Origin: Galaxea fascicularis
Taxonomy: Eukaryota > Cnidaria > Anthozoa > Scleractinia > Euphylliidae
Assembly: GCA_948470475.1 (NCBI GenBank)
Contig: OX419342.1
Location: forward strand, 28,919,876-28,983,875
Reading direction: 5' to 3'
DNA: 64,000 nt
The notes under the pieces are model-generated. The model made no database searches. It was not told where the DNA came from and saw nothing but the letters and a program-made list of their open reading frames with translations. The position numbers and the translations under genes are program-made. Positions 1 through 11,665 of this stretch are shown here, in pieces. Position 1 is the first letter of the stretch. Each line of letters starts with the position of its first letter.

Positions 1-385
1 GTAAAAGACACATCGTAAAAATGCACTCGCCAGCCTGTTCAATGCTCCCAAACTCCACCTACTATACTTCCCGGCTAACGCTACGTCACGTTACTGTCAC
101 GTGCGACATGGCTCAGTGCTTTTGCTCTGTGTTTTGCAAAAAACTGCCGTGGTTTCTTGTCAGCAGGAAAAACTCGCCAAGGTAAGGAAAAATTCCTAGG
201 CATTGAGTACATCATTTGGTTGTTGCTTCCTCGTTAATACTGCCGTTTTCTAAAACCGAATTTAATGTGTAGTTCGGCGATCAACTGCAGCTTATCCGGG
301 TTGTTAGTAAAACGAGTAACGGCGTAACGGGTAACGGCGTAACGAGAAACCGCGTAACGGGATTTTTCCCTTTTTTTTTTTGTTT

Positions 386-1225
386 TGCTGTTGTTGTTGT
401 TGTTGTTGTTGCTGCTGATTTTGTTTGCATGTTTGTTTGTTTTTCCTTTGTCTTTCTAAGTGAAAAAAAAATGGGAACATTATTATTCGTGATTGGCGGG
501 GTTTTTCCCGCCCTTTGGCCAAAGTGTAATTAAACTCTTGACTATTTCAAGCTTTGAGAAAAGCTACAACACAGAATAGCGGAAAGAGGAGCTAAATCCT
601 ACAGTACGTCGGATCTTTTGGCTTTATCGGATCTTTTTCTTTATGTAAACAAGCGATATAAACGGTTAAACCCAGCGGGTAGCGAGTTTACTTTGACGAT
701 ACTCCGTGTTGCAGAAGTACCCAACGAAACCGCTCCACAAAATATCCGCTCCACAGGCCCATGTTTTTCTGGCTGGCAAATTTTTCATTGTTTAACTGGC
801 TGGTAATATTTTTTTGTTTTTGCGAAATCTTGCTGGGAGATCAACTCCAAAATAAATTTGCTTGGGATTTTAATTACTTTTTATGCTGCTGGCTCGAAAC
901 TGCAAATCGTGCGCTCTGGCTGACGTTTGATTACTGGAATTTTTCCGTACCGGAAGCTCCCGACGTTTCTGCTAATGTGTTTGTCTGAGAGATTTTACGC
1001 AATGTTCATCGCGTTTCATGTTGCTGTCGTTCAAATTTTATAATAACAAAGGAAATGCACCACTATTCTTGGGTTGCACCGTCACACAATTAAAAAATAA
1101 TTCGAAAACCATTCAGTGAATAAACTCAAGAAATTATAATGTTATAGGAGATTAATAATTAAGACACTTCTCCAAGTTTCAGGTCTGTACGTTTTCCCAA
1201 TCTTCAAATATTAGTCGAAATATTT

Positions 1226-1275
<50 letters not shown>

Positions 1276-3424
1276 AAGGAACACCAACATGGCGGCCGTA
1301 AAATAGTGTAAACATCTGGAACTTACTTTGGCTATCTAGGCCGCTGATTATCTGAACTGATCAAGCACACATTTAAATAAGCCCTTTTCCTAATACTTTA
1401 ACTTCTTAAAAGGCTAAATATCCCGAAATAAGTATATATTTTTTGATAAAAACGTTCATAGCTTTATGTCACGCACCGCCACAACTCTGAAATTTCAAAT
1501 GTGCCTGTTTTTAGACGAATCATGTTCTTAAGCTGAAAAGTTGTCAGACAGACATAAATTTATCCCCTTTCATGCCTGATAAAGACAACAACTTTGGTGG
1601 GTCTTTAGTTTTGGATTTTAGAAAATGATTACGTCACGTGCAACCCAAGAATTGGCGACTTTTGTCGGCATTCGATTTCAAAAGCCGCGGGTGGTGATGT
1701 AATAGAGCTCACTGTGATCTGGCGGGGTAAAGGAGTTTTAGCGCTGCTCTGGTGAGAGGTCTTTCTGGTCTTTCCTTGATTCACTCTTATTTATTCAATT
1801 CTGCATCAAATTTTGCTTGGCTGAGTGGTGTTATAGCAGCTTTTTGTTTCATCTCCTCTGTACTAGAGGATTATCATAGCAGAGAGACTACTAATTTTGG
1901 CGATTCCTTTGGTTCTGACAGCAACGACCAACTTCGAGTGGGTGAGTTTTCTATTCACGTATTTATGCATTTTCTGTAGACTTCATAACCGATGAAAATT
2001 TATGTTATGTGAAGCAAATCATTTCTGTCGCATCCCATAGAAAAATTTATCCTGGCCAGGATGTTGGGAAACACAATGCGTTACGGCTGCAAAGATAAGT
2101 TCCATTGTCTAGTCTGGGTGCCAGGGTTTTTTTTGCGAACTACTGTAGAAGCCAGGATCATGGAGAGAGTTTTTTGGACACTCACTGCCCGCGATAAATA
2201 CTGATTAACATTGTATCTCGTTACCCGCCGGCCGTCGAACCTCTCCATTTTCTTTTCTCACAAAAAAATCACTTGAAAGAAAAAATTAGCTTTTCCTCGA
2301 AACTAAACAGCGACTGAAAACAAAGACCAAGACGAAAAATCTCCAAAACAATATAAAGCAGGAAAGCAATACAGGCCAAAGAAAATTTTACAAACCATGC
2401 GCGCGATGGGAGCGCTGCAAAGCGCGTTCTTTTCATTTCAAAAGGGCCCCATCCGCACTTAACGAATTTTTGTTTCTTTTGCGAAACTATCGGTCATCAG
2501 TTCCGTTTCACAAGCGTGGATGGCGATTTTTTTTCCTACAAGCCTCACCAGTCTTCAAAGGCGCCGTCGTCAAAAGTGACATCTTCGTCAATTCACACGC
2601 ATTAGATCTCAAGGAAAATGCAGGAAAATGTCATTCGTGTTTTGATCTGGCGAAAACAGTATCTCTTTCCGGTATAATGCGTCTATGAAATTATTTTCAA
2701 ACCAAGAATCTCAAGGTCTCGGTAGTCATCTTCCTTTATTCACCTTTATTCAAAAATTTATAGTCCTGCAATGGGGTTACCATCTCGCAAGACGTCCAAA
2801 TAAAATGAATAAAATTTAAAAGAAAATGAAATAGAATAAATAAATGGATAAATAAATAAAAAAAAAGTCTTCAACGCCTAGCTAACGCTTCCTATGTTCG
2901 AGTCTGCTGTGCCAGACTAAAACTATTAGCAATCGAAGGAGATTAAGCCTCCACTGGCATAGCAAAAGTAACATTTGCCATATTGTGTGAAATTAACGAT
3001 TCGAAGGGCGAAAAACAAGAATACGAAGAACATAGCGCCGAGGCAACATCTCAAGGTCACATTAATTTGGTACACACCTGACACACGTACATTTTTTCTC
3101 CACGAACAGAACCCGGCAGAAGGTGTTCGAATTTATCACATGAGTACCAAGCGTAGATGGGTTATGCTAGGTGAAAAGGCAGCTAAAAAATTGGTCAAAC
3201 AGGCAGGCTTGTTTTCATCAGACCATACTTAATTAAGTATCAATTTGTTGCATTTCAGATTTCCTTCCAGCAGGTAACAACACCTGGGGAGCCAGTGACA
3301 AGGGCATTTTTTGTTTGCTTGTGTATTTTTCCCTCCTTTCGCTCACATACGAGAAATTAAAAGAAATGTATAGAAAATTATCGTAGTTTGGCTCAAACAA
3401 AGTTATTGAGATCCACGGCACGCA
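386..3424. other. Element interior without a supportable gene
   Basis: A GTT/GCT-type simple repeat at 386-420 creates a glutamine-rich shadow ORF on the minus strand. The rest is AT-rich, with only short open frames. The one at 2975-3232 (+) is 85 codons long and lysine/arginine-rich, but it lacks a proper ATG, any recognisable motif or splice context. I see no gene here beyond the hairpin listed separately. Confidence 0.5.
1254..1296. repeat. Perfect 16-bp-arm hairpin (GCCGCCATGTTGGTGT)
   Basis: Arms 1254-1269 and 1281-1296 are exact reverse complements around an 11-base loop. The arm resembles the GCCGCCATGTTGGAGG core of the inverted-repeat element at 10982-11142, which suggests a remnant of the same or a related small transposon. 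Confidence 0.75.
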
Positions 3425-4110
3425 TCAGACACAAATAATTCCGTTTGTGACTCATACTCCGATGAGAAACACAATAATTGCATTTTGCCAAATTTAGCTC
3501 ACTTTGACGCATTTTTAGAATGATTCGTTCATTTCCGTTTTCTGAACATCCTAATGTGGGGACTGCAATAATCGAATTGTCTAATTATTTTGTGCTTGTC
3601 GCCATGGTTGCAGACTACCGCTCATGTGAGCAGTGCTTGCATTGGTGTTTGTGATTCATACTCCGATGAGAAACAAAATAATTATGGCCGTTATTTGAAA
3701 GACTTTTCTAAAACATCAACAACAAAGATCAGGATAATTTTTGGACTTGTTTCGACACGATAAACGTATTCTACATTTAAAACGGAAACAAAGTATTTAA
3801 TTATTGTATCCTTCTCTCCATGGTTGCAGAATACTCAGTGGCCGTTGGTTTGTTTCGGATTTTCGAACACAACCAAGATGAAGAGCATTTTTGGATTCGG
3901 TTCGTCACGATCAATCTAGAATCACAATAAGTGCCTTGTTTTTATTTGATTAATCTTGATTCTGAACATTTCGATAAATGTTCCTTCGGAAATACCCAGT
4001 AATCGTCCGAACCTAGCCTTGCCCTGCATGTTTTCTTGCCCTTGTTAACATGGCCCTGGTTGCAAACAAATCACGTTAGTGCCACGTAAGTACATGCATC
4101 GGTGTTTAGT
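3425..4110. repeat. Degenerate ~200-bp tandem repeat, about three copies
   Basis: Shared blocks recur at roughly 200-bp spacing. CATACTCCGATGAGAAAC occurs near 3453 and 3657. A 'catggttgcag' or similar block occurs near 3602, 3818 and 4047. Copies are strongly diverged. They lie inside the 298-6544 element. Confidence 0.5.
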
Positions 4111-4636
4111 TTTTCTCATTTTGCTGTTTTAATTTCAACTCTTATATACAAACAACTTAAAAACGGAAATATGTTCACGAAGCCCTTTGTATAAACCTTT
4201 TCCGAGTTTACAGATTAGTTTAGACAGAACTCCTTATTGCTTTCAGATTCACGATCATGTGACAGAAGAACACGGCTAGAAGAGACCGAGTAGCGTGGTA
4301 AGCGCTTATTATTTGAAACCATGCTATACAGGCGAAGTATTTTAATCTCGTTTCCTTGAACTTTGGTAACCAAAACAAAGCAAGTAAAATACATAAACAA
4401 TTTTGAATACAAGGTAATTGAAATAAATAAACCATTATTTTCAAAACCAAATGATGCGTAGACTTCACCGCTATAAAATTCTCCAACTTAACTGAAATAA
4501 AATTTTGGTTTATAATACGTACCTTTAGGCGAACCGAAATGATTAATTAGATGTAACCGTCGCTCGGTCTTGTTTTTCTTTGAAAATGCTTGGATGATTT
4601 TTTTAAATTCCCGTTTCGGTATCTAATTGTAAACAG

Positions 4637-4893
4637 ATGGCGCTTACGCCACAAGTTGTGGAGGACTTGAGCGTGTGGAGGTTTGTGCTGATAAGGACAA
4701 GTCTACCTCAAAGAAGGACATTTGGTCATCGTTTCATGCAGGATTGCCATTCATCTCTATCGAAGAACGAGCTAATTTCTTTTCGCTTTTTGGATTTGCC
4801 ATAAAAAAATTTGCCAACATTTCTGTAATCAAACGGAATTCCAAAAAAGTGGGGTACCAGGGTATTTTCTTGAATCTATCAACTGAACTATGA
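4637..4893 (+). CDS. Possible terminal exon, function unknown
   Basis: An acceptor-like AAACAG ends at 4636. From there one frame stays open for about 85 codons to the TGA at 4891-4893. The composition is protein-like (acidic/lysine stretch CADKDKSTSKKD, then a hydrophobic stretch around NFFSLFGFAIKKFA). I do not recognise a domain. It sits inside the large TIR element, so it could be a remnant of that element's gene, a host exon or chance. No partner exon was found. Confidence 0.25.
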
Positions 4894-4939
4894 AGCAACA
4901 GAGTGTCAAGTTCATTCCTTTCCACCGCAACTTACATCC

Positions 4940-5460
4940 TGGTCAATGCTAGACTGTGCTATGCTGTCATTTGAAACATCTACCTGTGCAGTCCATTCAA
5001 TGACTGTGCCTCGCTGAAATTTGAACCATCTAGCTGTGCCGTTCATCGAAAAGACTGTGCCTCGCTGCCATTTGAAACATCTTACTATGCTGTCTATCCA
5101 ATAGACTGTGCTATGCTGGTACTTGAAAAATGATCTAATTGTGTCGTCCATCCAATAGACTGTGCCTTAATGGCATTTCAAGCATCCATTTGTGCCGCCC
5201 GTGCAGTGACTGTGCATCGCTGGCAATTTTAAACATCTAACTGTACCGTTCATCGCAAAGACTGTGCTTCGCCAACATGTACTTGAAAGTCTAAATGTGC
5301 TATCCATGCAATAGATTCTGGAAGAAAAATTATCTTACACTGCGATTTTGGCCTTTGAATTATCTTTGTGTGCCGTTCACCGAATGGACTGTGTGTTACT
5401 GGCAGTGGAATCATCTTCACTTCCCGTCCGTCAAATAGACTACGCCTACTGGCATTAATG
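4940..5460. repeat. Degenerate minisatellite, ~62-bp unit, about eight copies
   Basis: The unit is roughly 'atagactgtgct-cgctggcatttgaaacatctaactgtgc-gtccatc'. The words GACTGTGC, TTTGAAACATCT and TGTGCCGT recur at near-regular 60-65 bp spacing. Divergence between copies is high. It is internal to the 298-6544 element. Confidence 0.7.
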
Positions 5461-6461
5461 GTTAAATTATGTCTCTTATAATGGTCATATAAATGACGTT
5501 TACATTAATGTAAACATTAAGAGCTGAAAAGATAATGAGTTCTAAAAATGTTTTGTTTAGAATTCAACCTGCTCAGCGACATTTTTTTCTATAAAAAATC
5601 GATAAAAGTGTTTGTGCTGAAATGGTTCAAGCTCCATTCGCGTTCAGATTTATTGATGGGTTCATCAGTTTTAATCTTGAGGTAAGTGACAAGTCCATTT
5701 TTGGTTATAAAGTAAACAAAGTAGTTTGTCTTAGATAAAAACGAGTAGGAAAACACTATTTTCTTCAAGTAATTTTCCGGAATTGTCTGTTTAAGGACAC
5801 AAACCAATTTTGTGGGTTAAAAACTAGTGGCTGGCAAAAGGGGACGAAAAATAAACATTAATCTTGCAGAAAAGGGTGAATAAATGTTGTGGCTGGAAAA
5901 CCAGTACAAAAACAAACATTGCTGGCAAAAAAAGGTAAACAAAAGTTCCTGGCTGGGAAAAAGCCAGTACACTACGGATGCTGGCTGGCGAAAATGGCTA
6001 TTAAATAATTGCTAGCTGGCTCTGAAGAGCGGATATTTTTTTCCCACGGTAGTTAAAAACTAACTGAAAATACCTTTGCGCATGCCCATTTATCATCTAG
6101 GCTACTAATAAATGGATTTCGATAATAACCTTCGTTGGGTACCTCTGGTGTTGGACCGCAGGTAACGAAAGACCGGACAACGTGACAAAAGTGTCAAGAT
6201 ATTTTGTTTAGCGTTGTGTGACATGAGGCATCCCAAGAAACCAGAAGGGTACTAAGATACAATCCAACTGATAATAATCGACAAATTTTACACGTATAAA
6301 TACTTGATATATATTTTGTCTTCTTTTTCTCTCATAACAAGAACCAGCGCGGGCCATGTTTTTATTTACCTCTTTTGTATTTTTTTTACAGTTTTTTTGG
6401 CTTTAAAATAATTAACCACAGTATCGGAAAAAAAGAAAACAAAACAAACAACTAAAAACGA
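5461..6461. other. AT-rich element interior with GGCTGGCAAAA motif reiterations
   Basis: The block 5825-6030 repeats 'ggctggcaaaa' several times, with shorter echoes near 770-800. No gene is supported. The minus-strand frame at 5589-5807 has no recognisable domain. Confidence 0.4.
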
Positions 6462-6554
6462 AAAAACAAAAAAAAAAGGGAAAAAAATCCCGTTACGCGG
6501 TTTCTCGTTACGCCGTTACCCGTTACGCGTTTTACTAACAACCCTTATCCGTAA

Positions 6555-6802
6555 GGGCTGGTTCACACTTTGACATAAGCATAAGCATAAACATAAGCAT
6601 AAGCATAAGCATAAGAAAAATATATGTGTGAACCGGGGTTATATAAGCATAAGCATAAGCATAAACACAAGGAATGGAAAAACTTCCATTCCTTGTGCTT
6701 ATGCTTGTGCTTATGCTCATATAACCCCGGTTCACACACATATTTTTCTTATGCTTATGCTTATGCTTATGCTTATGCTTATGTCAAAGTGTGAACCAGC
6801 CC
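6555..6802. mobile_element. PIF/Harbinger-type foldback MITE built from CATAAG hexamers
   Basis: This is a 248-bp near-perfect palindrome. The ends are GGGCTGGTTCACAC and its complement, and they are flanked by TAA on both sides (6552-6554 and 6803-6805). A 3-bp TWA target duplication is typical of PIF/Harbinger. Both arms are largely tandem 'cataag' hexamers. The centre falls at about 6680, where the GGAATGGAAA and TTTCCATTCC-type halves meet. There is no coding capacity: the ORFs across it are simple-repeat artefacts. Confidence 0.82.
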
Positions 6803-7220
6803 TAACCGTCTATGAAATTCTAAACAGGTCAAATTTAAAAAAAAATCCAGCTGTTCTCTAGGTAATATATTGCCGGTGGATGCCTCAAAATCCAAAAGCC
6901 CAACTTCTTCTTCATTAGGATATGTTAGCATGCATAGGAAACGAAAGCAAAAACACGTGTATTCCGACGAATGAAAGTTAAGTTAAGCCCTGCCGTGTTT
7001 TGATTTTCGAATGTCATGGAAGGTCAAAGGGTCGCCCATAGCTCGTGACCTGTTTTGAGAATATTTTCAGAATTCGCCGTTTTTTTTTCGGACGATATGT
7101 AGTTGAAATTTTTATCTTCCGTGGAGTGTAGTCTCGTAGGGTGAAACCGTGTACCAGAGTGATTTTTTGAGCCTTGAATTTCGTCTAAACACGGGTTAAA
7201 ATTGTGCTGCGTGAGGCTTA

Positions 7221-8064
7221 CGGTACTTTGCGAAACGAAACGAAACGAAACAAAATGGTGCTTTGCGAAACGGTACTTTGCGAATAATAACTTCTGCTAA
7301 CCCGTTGGCGCGTTCTCTCATCCTTCACTCGTGTTGTCACCGGCAGTATGGCTTCGATCGATCGTCATGGTGCTCTCTCCTTCCGATTTCGATCGCAAAG
7401 GCCTCGGTCATTTGACCTCTCAGCGGTTGCCTACTTCTCAGAGGTAGGTTTATTCACCAGAAGCAACACTCTGCTCTCTGTTACCCTACGTTCCGAATGA
7501 GAGTACGTTGGCCGCCATCTTGTTTTGCGTGGCCACTGGAAAAATAAAGCAGGCCTTCGGACTGGACTTCAGACACTATGGACAATACGGATCGGACCCC
7601 AGATAAGACAACTGGTGTGCATATTTTTTTCAGTTTTAACGCGCGAGGCTATCTTTACAGTTCTAACGAAATTATAAGAAATACTGCAAATTCTTTCGTA
7701 TTACATCTTTTCTTATAACTTGTGATCATTTCCTGAAACCATGGCTCAATTTTTGAGCTCCGCCGAAAACTACGAAGAAGCAGTTTTGATATCCGACCCA
7801 TGCAAAGCAAAACGCAGTGTGAACTCCGTTTCAAAACTGTTAAGTCTGACGTTGCTACGTGGTTACGCAGCCATGTGTATTTCCTATACTGATTAACACC
7901 AGGGTAACACTGCTAATTTCGCCGCTCTGACAGACTGCAGTCATTTGCAAATAGAGGTACTAGAAATCTTTCCGGTGTTATAAAAGATCTTCTGCACTGT
8001 TTATTTTTGAAAAGTACCATTTCGCAAAGTACCATTTCATTTCGTTTCGTTTCGCAAAGTACCG
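7221..8064. mobile_element. TIR element with TA flanks (Tc1/mariner-type ends), non-autonomous
   Basis: Left end CGGTACTTTGCGAAACGAAA and right end TTCGTTTCGCAAAGTACCG are inverted repeats, flanked by TA at 7219-7220 and 8065-8066. The internal sequence of about 0.8 kb has no transposase frame. It contains one arm (7354-7623) of a separate inverted pair whose other arm lies outside the element. Duplication of TA is characteristic of Tc1/mariner; that assignment rests only on the ends. Confidence 0.6.
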
Positions 8065-8424
8065 TACAATGTGTGCAATGGACAAGAATCCAATCCCATC
8101 TGCTTGTTGTTAAGGATGCCAGAATAAGCTCTGGCCTGGAGAGCCAGTTGGATCATATGCACACCAGTTGTCTTATCTGGGGTCCGATCCGTATTGTCCA
8201 TAGTGTACGAAGTCCAGTCCGAAGGCCTGTTTTAATTTTTCCAGTGGCCACGCAAAACAAGATGGCGGCCAACGCACTCTCATTCTGAACGTAGGGTAAC
8301 AGAGAGCAGAGTGTTGCTTCTGGTGAATAAGCCTAGCTATGAGAAGCGGGCAACCGCTGAGAGGTCAAATGACCGAGGCCTTTGCGATCGAAATCGGAAG
8401 GAGAGAGCACCATGACGATCGCTA
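7354..8424. repeat. Long inverted repeat, ~270-bp arms
   Basis: Arms 7354-7623 and 8156-8424 are reverse complements with only scattered mismatches. For example, GCAAAGGCCTCGGTCATTTG on the left matches its complement on the right. The spacer is about 530 bp. The arm includes a GGCCGCCATCTTGTTTTGCG block. It interleaves with the TIR pair of the 7221-8064 element rather than nesting inside it. Confidence 0.8.
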
Positions 8425-8463
8425 GGCTCAACAAACGGTTCCTATTATATCTCAGTTAAGCTC

Positions 8464-8946
8464 GGCATGTACCAAAACCCGAAACAACGAAACGAAACCA
8501 CCGAAACGAAACCACCGAAACAATGTGATTACATGGATTTGTGGTCTCCTATATTCTGTCCTTGTAATTCACAATCTCCTCCGCTACTATACAGTTTAAA
8601 CGTAGTCTCAGGGAGACAAGTAGCGATACTGACTGAGACGTTATCAGTGAATACTTCTTTCCCTAACTCTTCAACTATTTTCCTTTCCAGTTTTCTTTTC
8701 CCGTCTGCTTTGGTCGGTGCTCCGCCCCCAAAATACATAAAAAAAACACGAAACCATTTTCTTTCTTGAAGACCTTAATGTAAGATAATTCTGTCTTTTG
8801 CTGGCTCGTGGCTTTGTTTCGTTCGTTTCGCTTGTTTCGGCGGTTTCGTTTCGGTTGTTTCGGTGGTTTCGTTTCGGTCGTTTCGCTTGTTTCGGTGGTT
8901 TCGTTTCGGTCGTTTCGTTTCGTTGTTTCGGGTTTTAGTACATGCC
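8464..8946. mobile_element. Mutator-like MITE with 9-bp target duplication
   Basis: Ends GGCATGTACCAAAACCCG and the matching CGGGTTTTAGTACATGCC are inverted. The 9-bp direct repeat GTTAAGCTC flanks both sides (8455-8463 and 8947-8955). A 9-bp duplication points to MULE/Mutator-type integration. Both subterminal regions are CGAAAC-rich minisatellite (8485-8522, 8818-8935). The interior is non-coding. Confidence 0.75.
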
Positions 8947-9039
8947 GTTAAGCTCAGTGTCAGTTCTTTTTGTTTACTTAAAAGTAGATGGTGGTCAACT
9001 AGGAAGCCTTCGCTACTATGACCACCATACACATTTTAT

Positions 9040-9155
9040 AACCTGTACTGTAATTACTTATCGAATAATCATGAGTTGTAAATATACTTTTCTTCCTATG
9101 TTAATTTTATGTAAATAGTGTGAATAAATGAACCTTGAACCTTGAACCTTTGGGG
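9040..9155 (+). mobile_element. 3' end of a LINE-like retroposon with short tandem tail
   Basis: An AT-rich stretch ends in AATAAATG followed by three 'aaccttg' units. A short tandem tail after an AATAAA-like signal is typical of CR1/L2-group retroposon 3' ends. No coding remnant is visible upstream, so the call is tentative. Confidence 0.4.
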
Positions 9156-9238
9156 CTGACTTTTACCTTGTGGTTTATAGTATACCAACTACAATTACCT
9201 AGCTCGGTGTTGACTTGTTGTTTCAAGCTCAAAATATA

Positions 9239-9359
9239 TAGAGGATATTACACGGTGGCGAGAACAATATCTCACGAGGGAGCGAAGCGAACGAGTGAGC
9301 TATTGTTCTTGCCAGGAGAACATAAAATTCATATCTTCGAGCCAACGTGTAATGTTCTT
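9239..9359. repeat. Short palindromic MITE-like element
   Basis: 'ggatattacacgg-ggcgagaacaata' at the left reads back as 'tattgttcttgcc' near 9300 and 'cgtgtaatgttct' at the right. The inner hairpin surrounds GAGGGAGCGAAGCGAACG. It looks like a dispersed foldback repeat and contains no gene. Confidence 0.5.
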
Positions 9360-9510
9360 TTTATAATATGGAGACTACCAATTCAACAAAGGCAAAAGGC
9401 GAGAATCGTGATGTCATTGAACGATACGACTCTCACAAAGGTGACAAACGAAAATACGCCACTCGGGTCCTGGATGAAGTGGCGTATGGAATCCACGAGT
9501 GGTTTAGTTC

Positions 9511-9892
9511 AGGGGCACCCAACGAGAATATAGTTCAAAACCACTAAACGTAGCATTGTTGAACGTATTTTAGTATTTAAACGGTAGATATAGGCATATT
9601 TTTATCTCCTAAAAATTTTTCATCTGTTCGGATTTCCTAGCTGAAAGTTTAGTGATCCGAAAATGATAGGGATCAAAACTTACCTTTTCGAAAATTTCAG
9701 CCAGAAATAAGGCTCCCGAAAATTCTAGGTGACCTTTTTAGAGTAAAAATCCGTTAAAAATGGGCAATTATACCATTTTTTAGATGTTCGAACAGGCAAG
9801 CAAGAAATTTTACAACAAATGTTCCGAAAATTCTAGATCTCAAATCGTCTTCCGAACAGATATTTTCCGAAAATTGACGTTGGGTGCCCTTG
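9511..9892. mobile_element. hAT-like MITE
   Basis: The terminal inverted repeat is (C)AGGGGCACCCAACG on the left and CGTTGGGTGCCCTTG on the right. TTAGTTC occurs directly on both sides (9504-9510 and 9893-9899). CAGGG-type ends and a 7-8 bp duplication fit hAT elements. The 382-bp interior is AT-rich and non-coding. Confidence 0.65.
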
Positions 9893-10139
9893 TTAGTTCC
9901 CATTAAAACACTCTCCTCCATATAATAAAAAAAATTTAAGAGCTTGTAGGCTTTATTGAAAGCCGGTCTAAATTTTGTAATACATGCAGCAATGCACAGG
10001 CCAATGGAAGACTGTCAATTTGACTTGGTTTTAGTAGGAAAATAAAGTCATTTTATTCTTGGCATTTACGTTTTGTTTTGGTTCTTTACTGTATAGTAAT
10101 AGTTAAAATGTATCTCATGTTTATCATTCATATACAGTA

Positions 10140-10700
10140 CCAAGTGCAAATCCTCAAAACAGCTGAGTCTCTGGTCGCATTTACTGTCATAAGCAAAAAT
10201 GCAAAAAAGTTAAATTTTGATCAATTTTAGTACCTTAAGTAAAGTTGTGGATAAATGACATTTTCATCAAATTTCCTACCCTGGGCAAAAGTGTGAAAAG
10301 CCACTATTTTGGTCACATTTGCGATCCTGTACAAAATGCGGATCAAGGTGATGTTTGATCAAATTGTTACACATTTACTGCCGTAAGCAAAAAGGTGGAA
10401 AACTAATACTTTGATCGATTTTGCTAACCAGGGCAAAACTGATAAAAAGTCTATCTTTGATCATATTTGCCAGACGGGCAAAAAAGCTGCGCTTGTAAAT
10501 AACCTTGAAAAGGTGAAGGTTATCCTTGTTTTTTGTGTAGAGGCAAATTTAAGACAAATGCAGCATTTCCACCATGGCCATCATTGCAAAATTGTGACAA
10601 TTTTGATCCTACCTTATTTAGCAAACTTGAGCAAAATTGCGCAAATGTGGCATTTGCGATAGGTTTGCACCAAATTTACCATACAGGGAAATCCGTTTTT
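10140..10700. repeat. Degenerate satellite rich in GGGCAAAA / TTTGATCA words
   Basis: Imperfect units of about 60 bp combine 'tttgatca-atttt' with 'gggcaaaa-gtg'. Drift is strong. The same sequence flavour reappears at 12640-13480, so this is one dispersed degenerate satellite family. ORFs across it are repeat artefacts. Confidence 0.55.
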
Positions 10701-10981
10701 TTGTCTACAGAGTTGTATGATGTGGATCTAAACCACTTGCACTTTTGGTCGTTTGTTTAGGATTCCGAGGGCCATGAAAAAGAAGCTTGAATCTTTGCCA
10801 TCCGAAGCGTTTTCGCGTTAGAGTCAAATCGGGACCTAGATAGAGTCCGGTCGATTTTTGGCGGTTCGAATTAAATAACAAATGACTCACTTTTTTTTCT
10901 AGGAAGTGCACAGACCTTGAGAAGCGTATCCCTTTTCTGACAATGAAGTGTTGCTTTTCAACCTTCAGCCAATGAACAACG

Positions 10982-11142
10982 AAAAAGAGGGTTTTCACGG
11001 CCGCCATGTTGGAGGTACAAAACAATAAATTCGAATTAAAATTATTAACACAACAATAAAATTTAATTCCCGAAACAAAATCATTCTTTTGTTTTGTACC
11101 TCCAACGTGCCGGCCGTGACGTCATGTGAAAACCCTCTTTTC
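10982..11142. mobile_element. 160-bp MITE-like inverted repeat
   Basis: The left arm (AAAAGAGGGTTTTCAC, then GGCCGCCATGTTGGAGGTAC) pairs with the right arm (GTACCTCCAACGTGCCGGCC, then GTGAAAACCCTCTTTT). The right arm carries a small extra GACGTCAT. The centre is AT-rich. No clear target duplication was seen. Confidence 0.65.
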
Positions 11143-11335
11143 GGAGTTGTTTACGAAAAGTTCGTTATTGAAGCCAAAATTACGAACGTCGCATCAACGT
11201 TAACCCTGTTCTTATCTGAGCTATTTTCGTGATTATGTTGTGTCCTGACTTCGGTGGGGAGCAACTTCAGAACTTCAGTCCACTCGCAAGGTTAATTACT
11301 CTGAAACCCGTGGTCCGTTTTAACTTCTCGAGTAG

Positions 11336-11665
11336 GGAGTTTTAGCTTCGACGGCGGCGACGGCAACAAAAACGTCATTTCAAAATAATAACTTTCGTTT
11401 CTGTAAATCTTTCGCAATTATTAAAATTTGTTTAACTTGTAGAATGCTGACAAACTGTCCAGGAACTGAATTACTATACACGGCGTTAAAGTAAGGAAAA
11501 AGAGAGTAACCTTTGCCGCCATCTTGCATCTTCCATTTTTAGCACTTGGACACCTTCAATTTGATTACTGTCGGTCATAAAATTTGGCCATTTCACGTTG
11601 TCAGTGTTCTGCAGAGGACGGCAAAGAAATATACAAAACTGTCCGTCCTCATTGCTAAAACTCTC
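11336..11665. mobile_element. MITE with GGAGTTTTAGC ends and TAG flanks
   Basis: GGAGTTTTAGC at 11336 and GCTAAAACTCTC ending at 11665 are inverted ends, flanked by TAG at 11333-11335 and 11666-11668. The interior has the GACGGCGGCGACGGCAAC block. A 3-bp duplication suggests a PIF/Harbinger relative, but TAG is not the canonical TWA. Confidence 0.55.

Larger units (their letters stand above)
298..6544. mobile_element. Large DNA-transposon-like element with TIRs and a 6-bp target duplication
   Basis: Terminal inverted repeats of about 85 bp lie at 298-385 and 6462-6544. Both begin GGGTTGTTAGTAAAACG and continue with GTAACG/CGTTACG reiterations and an A/T tract. The direct repeat TTATCC sits immediately outside both ends, at 292-297 and 6545-6550, which supports a 6-bp target-site duplication. 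The 6.2 kb interior has no long ORF. It holds a hairpin, two degenerate tandem repeats and one possible exon, so I read it as a non-autonomous or decayed element. The superfamily is not clear: a 6-bp duplication fits only a few groups, such as Dada-like elements, but no transposase is visible to decide. The boundaries are seen directly; the class is inference. Confidence 0.68.

Noticed and set aside
304..522. Minus-strand ORF with a glutamine run
   Set aside because: It is a translation of the TIR and an adjacent GTT/GCT simple repeat, with no gene context.
2975..3232. 85-codon basic ORF
   Set aside because: No ATG start, no motif, no splice-compatible neighbour, and it sits inside a decayed transposon.
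6535..6861. Two ORFs on opposite strands with Met/Leu and Tyr/Ala repeats
   Set aside because: Both are readings of the CATAAG hexamer palindrome.
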